Counted from the stretch's first letter, positions 53,577-63,502 are shown. The stretch is 64,000 bases of DNA from Acidobacteriota bacterium (GCA_023410055.1 JAEYQK010000057.1:13825-77824); one strand, 5' to 3'. The notes: generated by a model from the sequence alone, not told the origin. A program made the numbers and translations.

Positions 53577-54917
53577 ATGGATCAACGGCTCATCCTGGTT
53601 ACTCTCCTGGTGAAGCTTGGCGTTGCTGCGGCGGTTTCGAGCGCGCTCGTGCGAGCCAAGAGCTTCAAGACGATGCTTTTCCGCGAGGATCGCACGATGG
53701 CGGAGAAGGTCCATTTCGTCCTGTTTGCCGGATTCCCATTCGCCCTGGGGGTGATGGTACGCGGCAGCGTTCACAATTTTCTTGCCGCTGATCTCTCGTT
53801 CGAGGCTTGCTTGCTGATAGGCGTAATCGCCGGCCGATTCGCCGGGGTTCTGGCGGGAATTCTGATCTGCATTCCGTCAGTGGCGCACGGAGAGTTCCTG
53901 AATTTGCCCTTCTGCGTCCTTGCCGGATTTATCGCGGGAGTGCTGCGCAATTTCGCGGCGCCGGACCATGAGGCAATCTGGACGTTCTCTCCGTTCATCG
54001 ATCTGAGTATCTATCGCTGGATCCGGCGGTCTCTAAAACACCCGCGTTTGAACTTCCAGACGACGTTCTTCGGCGTTATCCTCGCACTGACATTTCTAAG
54101 AATCCAACTTGGCAAGTTCTTTCCACAGTATTTCTTCTCGCTTGATAGCGCACAATGGGCCGTGAAGCTCGCAATCTATGCTTCCACCGTGATGGTGGTT
54201 GGAATACCGCTCAAAGTTTTTAGCAGCACGCGCAATGAGATGAAGCTGGAGGAACAGGAGCGGAGACTGCTACAGGCTCGCATGGAAGCGCTGCAGAGCC
54301 AGATCAATCCGCATTTTCTGTTCAATACACTTAATTCCATCTCTTCCCTCGTGCGAGTCGATCCTGACACTGCACGCGAACTTATCGTCAAGCTGGCCAG
54401 CATTCTTAGGCGCCTACTGCGCAAGACTGACGCCTTCGTCCCACTGCAGGAGGAGTTGGATTTTATTGACGACTACCTCGACATCGAAGTGGTTCGATTC
54501 GGCAAAGAAAAGCTCCAGGTCATAAAACAGCTCGATCCTGACTCGCTCGACGTGCTGGTGCCCAGCATGCTGTTGCAACCGCTCATCGAGAACTCGATCA
54601 AGCATGGGTTGTCGCCGAAGATTGATGGTGGGAGTATCTATATTCGCAGTCGCGTTGAAGAATCCCAATTGATGATCGAAGTGGAAGATGACGGCGTCGG
54701 TATGGGCTCTGCGAATTTCCTGGAACATCCAACAGGTATCGGTGGAACCGGCATCGGCATGGCGAATGTCGTGGAGAGGCTGAAGGTCCTTTACGGTGAC
54801 ACGGCGTCAATGGTCGTCGACAGCCGTCAGGGACAAGGGACAGCGATCCGATTACGTCTTCCGATTCTAGCGACTGAAATTGCTGGTACTAATGCTGCCG
54901 TTGCCAAGCAGGTATGA
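53577..54917 (+). CDS. LytS-type sensor histidine kinase
   Basis: 446 residues. Five to six N-terminal membrane helices of the 5TMR-LYT type (LSFEACLLIGVIAGRFAGVL, then VLAGFIAGVLRNFA), a short coiled coil, and a His_kinase domain with QSQINPHFLFNTLNSISSLV as phosphoacceptor, LQPLIENSIKHGL as N box and VEDDGVGMG, GIGMANVVERL in the ATPase. LytTR-type response regulators usually accompany such kinases, but none is adjacent; the nearest regulator gene is at 57729. Signal unknown. Confidence 0.88.
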   Translation: MDQRLILVTLLVKLGVAAAVSSALVRAKSFKTMLFREDRTMAEKVHFVLFAGFPFALGVMVRGSVHNFLAADLSFEACLLIGVIAGRFAGVLAGILICIPSVAHGEFLNLPFCVLAGFIAGVLRNFAAPDHEAIWTFSPFIDLSIYRWIRRSLKHPRLNFQTTFFGVILALTFLRIQLGKFFPQYFFSLDSAQWAVKLAIYASTVMVVGIPLKVFSSTRNEMKLEEQERRLLQARMEALQSQINPHFLFNTLNSISSLVRVDPDTARELIVKLASILRRLLRKTDAFVPLQEELDFIDDYLDIEVVRFGKEKLQVIKQLDPDSLDVLVPSMLLQPLIENSIKHGLSPKIDGGSIYIRSRVEESQLMIEVEDDGVGMGSANFLEHPTGIGGTGIGMANVVERLKVLYGDTASMVVDSRQGQGTAIRLRLPILATEIAGTNAAVAKQV

Positions 54918-54935
54918 GAAGATACTGGAGCTCCT

Positions 54936-55583
54936 ATGCGCGTGAATTTACCATCTTGCTTATCGATGCACCTGAGGGCGAGACACTTCGCTGTGACGCT
55001 GCTCGCAACGCTTGCGCTGTCTCTGTCCGCTTGCCACGGCTTTTTCAGCGATCCCATCTTGCAGAGCATAACCGTGAGTCCATCCTCCCCGATCGTAGGG
55101 CAAGGGAGCACGGTGCAGTTGACCGCTACCGGCGTAAACGACGATGGCAGCACTGCCAGCCTGAACAGTGTTGACTGGTCCAGCTCCGACACGAGCGTGG
55201 CAACGGTTGACACCTCGGGCATGCTCAAGGGGGTGGCTGCCGGAACGGCTACCATCACGGCGAAATCCGGTTCCGTCAGTGGAACAGCCACCGTAAACGT
55301 TACCGTGGCGAATCTGTCCTCGATCTCAGTTACGCCAGCAAACACCACTGTCGCGCCAGGACAGCAGCAGCAGTTCACGGCCACGGGTCAGCTTGCAAAT
55401 GGCCAAACGGTCGATATCACCAAGTCAGTCACATGGAGTTCCTCCAACACCAGCGTCGCAACTATCACCAGCGCGGGTGTGGCAACAGCCCAGAGCGGGG
55501 CTACCGGACAGACAGCAGAAATCACGGCGACGTCGAACAACCTCACCGGTCGGGCCGTTCTGACGGTAGGGATAGGGTTCTGA
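54936..55583 (+). CDS. Lipoprotein with two bacterial Ig-like (Big2) domains
   Basis: 215 residues. Signal with lipobox LSAC (Cys33). Two Big2 units: ITVSPSSPIVGQGSTVQLTA...SDTSVATVDTSGMLKGVAAG and ISVTPANTTVAPGQQQQFTA...SNTSVATITSAGVATAQ. Cell-envelope binding or structural protein. GGAG lies five bases before ATG at 54936. It follows the histidine kinase by 18 nt and may be co-transcribed. Confidence 0.88.
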   Translation: MRVNLPSCLSMHLRARHFAVTLLATLALSLSACHGFFSDPILQSITVSPSSPIVGQGSTVQLTATGVNDDGSTASLNSVDWSSSDTSVATVDTSGMLKGVAAGTATITAKSGSVSGTATVNVTVANLSSISVTPANTTVAPGQQQQFTATGQLANGQTVDITKSVTWSSSNTSVATITSAGVATAQSGATGQTAEITATSNNLTGRAVLTVGIGF

Positions 55584-56723
55584 TCAGTGGTGATCTAGCA
55601 CACACCTGTAGAACTTCTCGTACTCGGGAATGATTTTGCTGGAGCAAAAGCGTGTACGGGCCGAGCACCGTGCCTGCTTGCCCATGGAGCGCAGTTTCGC
55701 CTCGTCTGACAGGATGCTGATTGTCTTGGCGGCCATTGTTTCGACGTCACCGACGGGAGCAAGAAAGCCCGTCTCGCCATCTTCGATCAACTCGGGGACG
55801 CCACCCACAGCGGTTGCGACAGGCACTACCTCGCAGGCCATGCCTTCCAATGCAGCCAAACCAAACGACTCCAACTGGCTGGGCATCAGCAGCACGTCCG
55901 CCAACGCCAACTTCTCGTGAACTTTGTCCTGCTTGCCGAGAAAGATGATTCGGTCGTGAATCTTGCGGTCGAATGCCATCCACTCGGCAGCGGAACGGTC
56001 GGGTCCGTCTCCGATCAGCAATAACTTGGCGGGCATCTTCTTCTGAACACGATCAAAGATCTCTATAACGTCAGTGACCCTCTTAACGGGTCGAAAGTTA
56101 GACAGATGTACCAACAGGCGCTCGTCGTCCTTGGCAAATTCGCGGCGTTTGTCATGCCAATCCTTGGGGCGGCGATACAAGTCGCAATTCACGAAGTTCC
56201 AGATCACCTGGATTGGACGCTTGATGTCGAATTCCACAATGGTACGTTCGCGCAGGTACTCCGAGATTGCAGTCACACCGTCGCTTTCTGCGATGGAGTA
56301 GCGAGTGACCGGCAGATACGCGCGGTCCTGACCAACAATGGTGATGTCGGTGCCGTGAAGCGTTGTCACAAATGGAAGCCGTTTGTGCTTCGGCGCAGCG
56401 GCAAGCATTTGACGTGCAAGCAAAGCGCTCACGGAATGAGGAATCGCGTAATGCACATGCAGTAAATCAAGCTGATATATCTCGGCGACTTCGGCCATTC
56501 GCGTGGCGAGAGCAAGGTCGTACGGAGGATATTCAAACAGCGGATATTCCGATACCTGCACCTCGTGGTAGAAGATGTTCGACTGCTGCTCAGTCAGCCG
56601 GAACGGCGGTGCGTAGGTGATGAAGTGAACTTCGTGTCCGCGCTGGGCGAGTTCGATGCCAAGCTCCGTAGCGACTACGCCGCTGCCGCCATACGTGGGA
56701 TAACAGGTGATGCCTATTTTCAT
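55584..56723 (-). CDS. bshA: N-acetyl-alpha-D-glucosaminyl L-malate synthase
   Basis: 379 residues. GT4 glycosyltransferase beginning MKIGITCYPTYGGSGVVATE, with HVHYAIPHSVSALLARQML, HGTDITIVGQD, and VPVATAVGGVPELIEDGETG. This combination is diagnostic for BshA, which joins UDP-GlcNAc and malate as the first step of bacillithiol synthesis. Bacillithiol occurs in Acidobacteria as well as Firmicutes. bshB and bshC are not seen, although a YdjC deacetylase gene lies upstream on the same strand. Confidence 0.92.
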   Translation of the reverse strand: MKIGITCYPTYGGSGVVATELGIELAQRGHEVHFITYAPPFRLTEQQSNIFYHEVQVSEYPLFEYPPYDLALATRMAEVAEIYQLDLLHVHYAIPHSVSALLARQMLAAAPKHKRLPFVTTLHGTDITIVGQDRAYLPVTRYSIAESDGVTAISEYLRERTIVEFDIKRPIQVIWNFVNCDLYRRPKDWHDKRREFAKDDERLLVHLSNFRPVKRVTDVIEIFDRVQKKMPAKLLLIGDGPDRSAAEWMAFDRKIHDRIIFLGKQDKVHEKLALADVLLMPSQLESFGLAALEGMACEVVPVATAVGGVPELIEDGETGFLAPVGDVETMAAKTISILSDEAKLRSMGKQARCSARTRFCSSKIIPEYEKFYRCVLDHH

Positions 56724-56792
56724 AAGTTCTCTGCTGGACTGCGCTCAGCACCGCAGCGCGTTCCTATTTGATTGGTTCGACCCGCTGGAGAT

Positions 56793-57683
56793 TCACTGCA
56801 GGTCCCAATACGAAATCAGCTCAATACCGTGCTTCTCAATCGTGGCGCGTGACTCGGGAGACGTCAGAACATTGAGTTCCTTCCGTCGCGACTCATGAAG
56901 TCGCGTTCGAATCTTGTCCAAATCGGCATCGTTGTAGCCGGGATGGCAGCACAACTCCCATGTGCCTTCGGGAACGCAACCGATGATTGCGTCGAACAGC
57001 TTTTGGTCCAGGGCACCAGTCACAACGATGCCAAATGATCCATCCGTTGTGGCCATGTCGTACTCCCGTACAAGTTGACGAAAACGCTCGGCCAAGCCGC
57101 GTAACACACGAACTTCGGAATAGCGCTTCCAAAGATGCGGACGCCGCGCCAGATGCGCAAAGGCCAGCGGCTTGATGGGTGCAAACGGATTGCGCAAGGC
57201 GCGAATCCCGGAATCGCGAGCTGCTTTCAAGATAGGCTTCAGCACAGAAGGAAACAGATGGGCATGCTTGTGGGCGTCAAAGTGAGAAATCTTGATACCC
57301 GCTGCCCTTATTTTCTGGAATTGCGCCGCGGCTTCCGCCTCGATCTCCCCGTCATGCAATCGGCCACGAATGGCTTCAGAGGCAAAGCCCATCAGGGAAT
57401 TGCGGAAACAAACCTTGCCATCCTCGTTTCTGTTGCTTAAGAGCGTTTGTACCTTCTCCCGAGGAAGGATCGGTTCACCATCAACCAGAACGACGTGGCA
57501 CCCCACGCTGAAAGATCGCGCGCCGGGTTTCACTTGCGCAAGACGAACGGCATCTCCGAAAGCCCCCGAACACGCCATCAGCGTAGTCGAGGTCACGACG
57601 CCCTCGGTATGGGTTTGCAGGATGCCGCGGTTCACACCGGGCGTCAGTCCGAAATCGTCAGCATTGATAATTAGTCGGCGCAC
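56793..57683 (-). CDS. YdjC/ChbG/HpnK-family carbohydrate deacetylase
   Basis: 296 residues. Metal-binding start LIINADDFGLTPGVNRGI and ISHFDAHKHAHLFPSVLKP, with CCHPGYNDADLD near the C-terminus, as in ChbG/HpnK proteins that remove N-acetyl groups from sugars. It starts 69 nt upstream of bshA on the same strand. HpnK acts in hopanoid glycolipid synthesis; ChbG in chitooligosaccharide breakdown. The specific substrate is not known. Confidence 0.88.
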   Translation of the reverse strand: MRRLIINADDFGLTPGVNRGILQTHTEGVVTSTTLMACSGAFGDAVRLAQVKPGARSFSVGCHVVLVDGEPILPREKVQTLLSNRNEDGKVCFRNSLMGFASEAIRGRLHDGEIEAEAAAQFQKIRAAGIKISHFDAHKHAHLFPSVLKPILKAARDSGIRALRNPFAPIKPLAFAHLARRPHLWKRYSEVRVLRGLAERFRQLVREYDMATTDGSFGIVVTGALDQKLFDAIIGCVPEGTWELCCHPGYNDADLDKIRTRLHESRRKELNVLTSPESRATIEKHGIELISYWDLQ

Positions 57684-57728
57684 GAGGTGAGTTTAGCAAA
57701 TGCGCACGACATGTCTCAGTGAGAACCG

Positions 57729-58142
57729 TTAACTGCCGGTCTTCAGGCGAACTTCGCGTTCATCGTCTTCACTTTCAGACTCCGACGCCCGTAATTCAGG
57801 ATCTCCGAGATGCATTTTGATCTGCTCCAGCAGCGCCGGGAACAGTTCTTCTTTTGACAGGCAGGCATTAACCTCGTTGCCGCAATCGACCGGTCCATAG
57901 CCGGTGACAATAACGATGGGTAGCTCAGGCGCCTGGGAACGCAGTTTGCGAGCAAGCTGAAGCCCGTTCATGCCATCCATACGCATGTCGGTGACAACCA
58001 TGTCGTACTTGAAGTTCTCGAACTTCTTCAGTGCATCCTCCCCGTTGTAGGCCGAGACTGCGCGATATCCTTGCATTTCCAGGATTTCGCAACTTAATCG
58101 TGCCAAAACCTCATGGTCATCCACGAATAGTATTGTCTTCAC
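57729..58142 (-). CDS. Single-domain response regulator
   Basis: 137 residues. CheY-like receiver: TILFVDDHEVLARLSCEILE with acidic pair DD, phosphoacceptor Asp in DMVVTDMRMDGMNGLQLA, Thr in PIVIVTGYG. The usual C-terminal Lys-Pro is replaced by CLSKEELFPALLEQ. A short acidic tail follows; no output domain. GTG at 58142 is chosen with GGTGG upstream. Partner kinase unknown. Confidence 0.85.
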   Translation of the reverse strand: MKTILFVDDHEVLARLSCEILEMQGYRAVSAYNGEDALKKFENFKYDMVVTDMRMDGMNGLQLARKLRSQAPELPIVIVTGYGPVDCGNEVNACLSKEELFPALLEQIKMHLGDPELRASESESEDDEREVRLKTGS

Positions 58143-58316
58143 GAGAACCACCAAACGTAAGATTCCGCTTTTCAAAATATATGATGTGAAAAGGCAGAAA
58201 GGTGCAAAGGTATGTTGACCGAAATTTCTGCTGTCGCTTATACTGAATTGGAAGCGACGCATTGCAGGCCTGAATAGAGCGGCCGGCCAAGGCCCTGGAA
58301 AACGCGATTGCGCGGA

Positions 58317-58393
58317 GGGCGGTTAGCTCAGCTGGTTAGCGCGCGTGCCTTACAAGCACGAGGTCGCAGGTTCGAGCCCTGCACTGCCCACCA
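58317..58393 (+). tRNA. tRNA-Val (anticodon UAC)
   Basis: 77 nt with encoded CCA. Acceptor GGGCGGT pairs with ACTGCCC; D arm GCTCAGCTGGTTAGCGC; anticodon loop CTTACAA (UAC); T arm with GGTTCGAGCCC. Confidence 0.97.
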
Positions 58394-58420
58394 TAGCTTC
58401 AATGTTTCACCGCCAGAGCT

Positions 58421-58497
58421 GGGGACGTAGTTCAGTTGGTTAGAACGCTGCCCTGTCACGGCAGAGGTCGCGAGTTCGAGTCTCGTCGTCCCCGCCA
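58421..58497 (+). tRNA. tRNA-Asp (anticodon GUC)
   Basis: 77 nt with encoded CCA. Acceptor GGGGACG pairs with CGTCCCC; anticodon stem CTGCC/GGCAG with loop CTGTCAC (GUC); T loop GTTCGAG. Lies 27 nt after tRNA-Val, likely in one transcript. Confidence 0.97.
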
Positions 58498-58599
58498 TAC
58501 TTCCAAGCTCCTTGTGAAGTGTGATCCCAGCTCAACGGCTTTCCAATCTCATGGATTGCCCGAATCTCCTGCTTTGATTGCTCGGCAAGTCTCCAAATG

Positions 58600-58677
58600 A
58601 CAAAAGCCCTCGCATGCGAGAGCTTTGTCGTAATTGGTTGAGATCTGAAACCGGGCGCAGCTTGTGGCCACGCCCGG
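58600..58677. terminator. Two hairpins between tRNAs and the multicopper oxidase gene
   Basis: CCGGGCG-N13-CGCCCGG (58651-58677), followed on the minus strand by TTTC, and ACAAAAGCCCTCGC...AGAGCTTTGT (58600-58628), an interrupted palindrome flanked by A/T runs. They probably end the oxidase transcript and possibly the tRNA transcript. Confidence 0.6.
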
Positions 58678-58696
58678 CGAGTTTTCACAGCACGGA

Positions 58697-61600
58697 CTAA
58701 TTCCCTGTGCCGATCAGTGACACCGTATGCACGTTGCCGGCAGACGGAGTTATGGTTAGTGTTCCCGTTTGTTGGCCCACAGCGGTGGCCTTGTAGTTCA
58801 CGGCTATGTTGCAACTGGTATTCGGTGCGAGCGTGCAACCAGCACCGGTCGAGAAACCGGCCGTTGCTGATGGAGTGACTGTTATGGTCATTCCGGTTCG
58901 GTTCAGCACTGGTACCCACTGCCAACCGGTTGTGGTTCCGACTTTCGTTGTCGCGAACGTCAGCGTTGTCGTATTCACTACTATGTCACCGGGGTTACCG
59001 GTACCCGTAAGCGATACAGCTACTGGCGCACCTGTCGAAGGCGTTATCGTCAGAGTACCAGTTTGCTGACCTGGATAGGTAGCCACATAGTTGACATAGA
59101 TATAGCAACCAGCGTTGGGCGCTAGCGTTCCCCCGCAACCATTGGTCGATATGACGAATGTACCTGGGATGGAAGTCGCGATCGAAGTTCCAATCGTGAT
59201 GCCCGTTCCGGTTCGGTTCGTTATGCCAATCTTCTGTGCACCTGCCCCAGCGGCAATGTTGGTCGCCGCGTAGGTCAGTGACGTCGGACTCACCTGGATA
59301 ATGGCATCGCCAGTGCCAGTCAGGCTGACATTCTGCACCATGCCACCAGCAGACAAGGTCAATTGCCCGGTCTGCGTTCCACCTGCGGTGGCAATGTAAT
59401 TCACCAAGATCCTGCAACTGTTGTTAGGTGCGACCGCAACATTACAGTTGTTCCCCGAGATAGAGAAACCGCTGCCGCTGATGCTAGTCGCCAGAGTGAT
59501 CGGTGATGAACTTGTGTTGACCACGGTCACGATCTGAACGCCAGACCCGTAGCCTACGGTTGTCAGAGGGAAAGTGAGTGATGCCGGGGACACCGTGAAT
59601 ATGGCATACCCAGTACCCGCCAAGGGGATGTTGATCACCGGATTGGTGGGATCGTTGCTCGTGATTGTAAGCGTTGCAGTTTTTGCCCCACGAGTCAGCG
59701 GTGCGAAGCTAACGCTGATCGAGCAATTCTGCTGCGCTGAGACTGTGGGAGTGCAGTTATTGGTTTGTGCAAACTCCGCGGCATTGGTACCGGTGATGCT
59801 GATACCGGCGACGTTCAGATTCCCCAACCCAGTATTCGACAAAGTGATGACTTGTGCCGAACTCGTGGTGAGAATCAACTGATTAGCGAACGTTAACGAA
59901 GTCGGGTTCACCGAAGCGTTAGGAGGATAGCTAACCTCTGCAACGTTCGACATGCCCGAGTTAACTGTGAGTGTCGGGAAGGAGTCTCCTCCCGGCGAAG
60001 TTTTGAAGTTCGACGACTGCGTAGCGCCGACTGTGTTCGAGGCGTACACACGGTAGTAGTACCGGGTGCCCCCGCTGGCCGAGGTATCGGTCGCGTTGGT
60101 GTCGTACACGGCTGGCAAGGTGACCAGATCCTGGGTGAACGTGGCGTTCTGAGCGCGCTGAACGGTAAAGCTCGTCGCACTCTTGGAGTTGTTCGTCCAA
60201 GTCAAATTGACAGCGTTACCCGCCGAGTTAGCAACCAGGTTGGAAGGCGCGGACGGCGGTAGCGCCAGCGACATTGGCCGCATCATGTCCATTTCTTCAT
60301 GGCTCAAGATGTGGCAATGCCAGACGTACTCCCATCCGAAGTTAACGATCTCGTTTACGACCGTCGAATTGGTAGCCTGACCGTTGGGGCCGATGCTGCT
60401 CAACCCCATCATGGAACCGATAGGCATCATCGGATTCAGAGGTCTGATGCTGTTCGGTACCTCGAACGGCACGGATGGCACCACCGGACGAAGTGCTACA
60501 TACGTGTCTTCCAGCGGACTGATTCTGACCGTATCCTTCCATCCCAACTCGGTGAGATCGGGCGGAATGATGATGTTGTCCCAGGTAACACGATTGATCA
60601 CTTGCACGTCAAACAAGTGGAAGTGGATCGGGTGAGTGTCTACGCCGTTGTGAGTGATCTTCCAGATCTGGGTGCCATCGTCTGCCGTGGCGATCGGTGT
60701 AACCTGAACGCTTGCGGCCGATTGCAGCTTAGTTCCGTCGATGACTTCAGTTGCGGGGTTCACGTAAGGATACAGAACAACGTTCTGGGCGCCTGGATTC
60801 GCTGGAACGGCCTCAAGTCCGATGTTGGCGGTCATGCGGCCGTACTCATCGAAGCTAGACGAATTCATTTCGTCGTGCAGTGCCTTTGGCTGTAGCAGAA
60901 TCGAGATTTTGTTTCCGCTCAGCGTGTCGAACGTGAACGGCTCGCCGCCCTGCTGGTTAATGCGAGCAAAACCGTCGCACTTAATGGTGCTAGCAGGGTT
61001 CGAGCAATCGCCGGCAGTAGTGAAGCTCTTGCCGTAAGCCCGGTTGTAGCCAGCCTGTCCGACAATGATCGGATGCTGGCCAGATTCAAACACGCCCGAG
61101 TTATCAGCCTTGTGAGTGAAAGCCGAAACGAGCTTGCTCAAACTGAACAGACTCGGACTCGTGACGGCGCCGGCTACCTTCACCTGCATGATGGTGCGGG
61201 TGTTGGGACCGAAACCTGGCACAGTCGAAGGCGCGCCGCCAATATCGGTATTGTCGGGATCGCCCGTGTAGTAGTCGTAGCTGGCTACGCGGGCCGGAAA
61301 TGCTGCTGGTGCGTCGTTGTACAGGATCAACGTCTTCCCTGCGTATTTCGAAAAGTCCACAACGACGTCAGTACGCTCGGCAGGTGCAAGCAGCATGGAA
61401 TGCTGGTCAACGTTACCAACGTCAAAACGCGTCGGGTCAGTGATCCAAGTAATCGGCTGGTTGGGAACAACAACCGGAGTGGGCAGGAAGCCACCTTCAG
61501 ATCCTATCTGAAGCCAGTTCGGACCTGCAGGGCTAATGCTCGTGTCCGGAGTCGGGAACACATTAGGATCGAGCTGAGCTGCCGCTACTTCACTGGCCTT

Positions 61601-63502
61601 CAGGGCGACCTCAGTGCCGGTCGAATCCGCCACATACCACTGCAAGTTGAAGAAGCGGTCGTTCGCAGCATTCAGCAGACGGAAGCGATAGGCCTTCGGC
61701 TCAACGGTAACCGTCGGATACACAGTGCCGTTAACCATCGGCGTGTCGTTGAACTGCTCCATGCCCACCGAGATGTTCGGGGTGCCCGGAATCAGCGGCG
61801 GTTCGCAGAAGCCGTTCGGTGCAGTAGCCGGATCGCAGCCAGCAACGTAATAGGGGTTCGGAATCGGCTGATACGGTGTCGTGGCGAGGGTCGCCGGCGG
61901 CCAGAACCATGGGCCATACATCCAGCGACCGTACGGGCTGACGCCTGTCGGATCCGACGGATTCTGGGCTGGCATGTAAACGTGGTGATACCAGAAATTG
62001 CCCGTGTTGCCCCAGCGCGTCGCGTCCCAAGTGGGATCTTGTGTGGCCAATTGAGACGCGCTCGGAACAAAGGTGCGATCCTGAATGATCAGAGGAATTC
62101 CAAGACCCAGCGCCGGATCGGCTGCATCGAGCGGTCCGTTCGCGGCAATCAACTTCTGTTCCGTGTCGTCGGTGATCAGATAACCCGCAGCTTCACCAGC
62201 GTAAACGTTCAGGCGGGTGATGCCCCAGGCGTGATCGTGATAGAAGAGCAGACGAGCGCTCTGCTGGTTCGTGTAGTAGAAGGTCAGCGCGCCGGCCCCA
62301 GGGTTGTTGGTAGCACCGGCCACAGCACACGAAGTCTGCCCGGCGCAGGACGTGATCGTCGCGCCCGTTGCCGAGTCGTACCACATGTCAGGAACATAGC
62401 TTACGCTAACGCCCTTAGGATAATTGGTCCCTTCGTTTGCAGGCACGGTCCACTGGTGTGGCGTGCCGTCGCTGATCCACGGTGTTGTGCCGCCATGCAA
62501 GTGCAGCGTTGCGCGGTTCTCCGTGTAGCACTCCCGGTTCTTTACACCGGGCATGGTGCACATCGGGTTCCGAACACCGTCAAAAACACTGTTCTGGTTA
62601 TCCACCGGCATGTCGCCACTCATACCGGGGCCCATGCCAGCGCCCATCATGGTTGTGTCGACCGGCAGGAACAAGTTTCCGCCCAGGCCGGTTTGCAGCA
62701 TGTTCTTGAATAGAATGCGTACCGGCCTGTTTTTCCTGGCTATGATCGTCGCGCCCAAGTACTGCGGAAGGTCATCTGGAGGGATGATATTGCAAGTTGC
62801 GTTGTTAGCCGCACAGTTCGGATCGGTTCCGTTGTTAAGTTGTATGTAGCCGCGGAGTTTTGTAGCCGGAAGATCGGAGTGCAACTTCTTCGTGTACTCT
62901 ACCAAGCCGATCTCGTAGTAGTCGGCTCCAGGATAGGTAACGGTGTCAGGATGCGCTACAGATATGTATTGGCCGAGATCGTTAACTCCGCTCGGACCAA
63001 GACCCGGCAACCTGTTGACGAATTTGCGAATACCACCAGGAGTCCTGTAACCGCTGCCTGGCGCATCAACAACGACTGCGATGACGCCATGACTAAGAGT
63101 TGCTGTCGCAGTTGCGCCAGATCCGGTACCGCCGTCATCGGTAATGCTGATGGTGGCAGAATGATAGCCGGTTCCCGGATTGGTGACCGTGATTCCGGTA
63201 ATCGCACCGGTATACGGGTCGATGGTTGCGTCTGCCGTTGCTCCTGTTCCGTCACCGCTGATCGTGACGACCGGCGCGAAATAATCCGTTCCACCGTTCG
63301 TCAAACTGATGCCAGTGATGAAACCGACACTTGATGTGAAGGTTGCGTGCGCCGCGGCGCCGCTCCCGTAGGTCGTATCGATTCTGACGTCAGGCGCACA
63401 GGTATATCCGTTCCCCTGGTCCGTGACATTGATCGCGGTTATCGCGCCTTGCGCGTTGACGGAAGCTACCGCAGTCGCACCCGTACCGGCACGCCGCCGC
63501 AT
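58697..63502 (-). CDS. Giant multicopper oxidase with Gly-rich, FnIII and ASH repeats
   Basis: 1,601 residues from ATG 63502. Residues 7-120: three beta repeats (ITAINVTDQGNGY, ITGISLTNGGTDY, ITGITVTNPGTGY). Cupredoxin copper motifs: TLHLHGGTTP near 331, LLFYHDHAWG near 420, THPIHFHLFD near 955, VWHCHILSHEEMDMM near 1060, so all four copper-site clusters of a laccase/CotA-like oxidase. A fibronectin-III segment (PPSAPSNLVANSAGN) follows, then four ASH/choice-of-anchor-D repeats (LTFANQLILTTSSAQVITLS) to the C-terminus. Expected extracytoplasmic, but the signal peptide lies in another frame (63466-63672). Confidence 0.85.
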   Translation of the reverse strand: MRRRAGTGATAVASVNAQGAITAINVTDQGNGYTCAPDVRIDTTYGSGAAAHATFTSSVGFITGISLTNGGTDYFAPVVTISGDGTGATADATIDPYTGAITGITVTNPGTGYHSATISITDDGGTGSGATATATLSHGVIAVVVDAPGSGYRTPGGIRKFVNRLPGLGPSGVNDLGQYISVAHPDTVTYPGADYYEIGLVEYTKKLHSDLPATKLRGYIQLNNGTDPNCAANNATCNIIPPDDLPQYLGATIIARKNRPVRILFKNMLQTGLGGNLFLPVDTTMMGAGMGPGMSGDMPVDNQNSVFDGVRNPMCTMPGVKNRECYTENRATLHLHGGTTPWISDGTPHQWTVPANEGTNYPKGVSVSYVPDMWYDSATGATITSCAGQTSCAVAGATNNPGAGALTFYYTNQQSARLLFYHDHAWGITRLNVYAGEAAGYLITDDTEQKLIAANGPLDAADPALGLGIPLIIQDRTFVPSASQLATQDPTWDATRWGNTGNFWYHHVYMPAQNPSDPTGVSPYGRWMYGPWFWPPATLATTPYQPIPNPYYVAGCDPATAPNGFCEPPLIPGTPNISVGMEQFNDTPMVNGTVYPTVTVEPKAYRFRLLNAANDRFFNLQWYVADSTGTEVALKASEVAAAQLDPNVFPTPDTSISPAGPNWLQIGSEGGFLPTPVVVPNQPITWITDPTRFDVGNVDQHSMLLAPAERTDVVVDFSKYAGKTLILYNDAPAAFPARVASYDYYTGDPDNTDIGGAPSTVPGFGPNTRTIMQVKVAGAVTSPSLFSLSKLVSAFTHKADNSGVFESGQHPIIVGQAGYNRAYGKSFTTAGDCSNPASTIKCDGFARINQQGGEPFTFDTLSGNKISILLQPKALHDEMNSSSFDEYGRMTANIGLEAVPANPGAQNVVLYPYVNPATEVIDGTKLQSAASVQVTPIATADDGTQIWKITHNGVDTHPIHFHLFDVQVINRVTWDNIIIPPDLTELGWKDTVRISPLEDTYVALRPVVPSVPFEVPNSIRPLNPMMPIGSMMGLSSIGPNGQATNSTVVNEIVNFGWEYVWHCHILSHEEMDMMRPMSLALPPSAPSNLVANSAGNAVNLTWTNNSKSATSFTVQRAQNATFTQDLVTLPAVYDTNATDTSASGGTRYYYRVYASNTVGATQSSNFKTSPGGDSFPTLTVNSGMSNVAEVSYPPNASVNPTSLTFANQLILTTSSAQVITLSNTGLGNLNVAGISITGTNAAEFAQTNNCTPTVSAQQNCSISVSFAPLTRGAKTATLTITSNDPTNPVINIPLAGTGYAIFTVSPASLTFPLTTVGYGSGVQIVTVVNTSSSPITLATSISGSGFSISGNNCNVAVAPNNSCRILVNYIATAGGTQTGQLTLSAGGMVQNVSLTGTGDAIIQVSPTSLTYAATNIAAGAGAQKIGITNRTGTGITIGTSIATSIPGTFVISTNGCGGTLAPNAGCYIYVNYVATYPGQQTGTLTITPSTGAPVAVSLTGTGNPGDIVVNTTTLTFATTKVGTTTGWQWVPVLNRTGMTITVTPSATAGFSTGAGCTLAPNTSCNIAVNYKATAVGQQTGTLTITPSAGNVHTVSLIGTGN

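Noticed and set aside
61073..62713. 546-residue plus-strand open frame opposite the multicopper oxidase
   Set aside because: The minus frame contains intact copper-binding motifs; the plus frame is Arg-rich with no domain, so it is a shadow.
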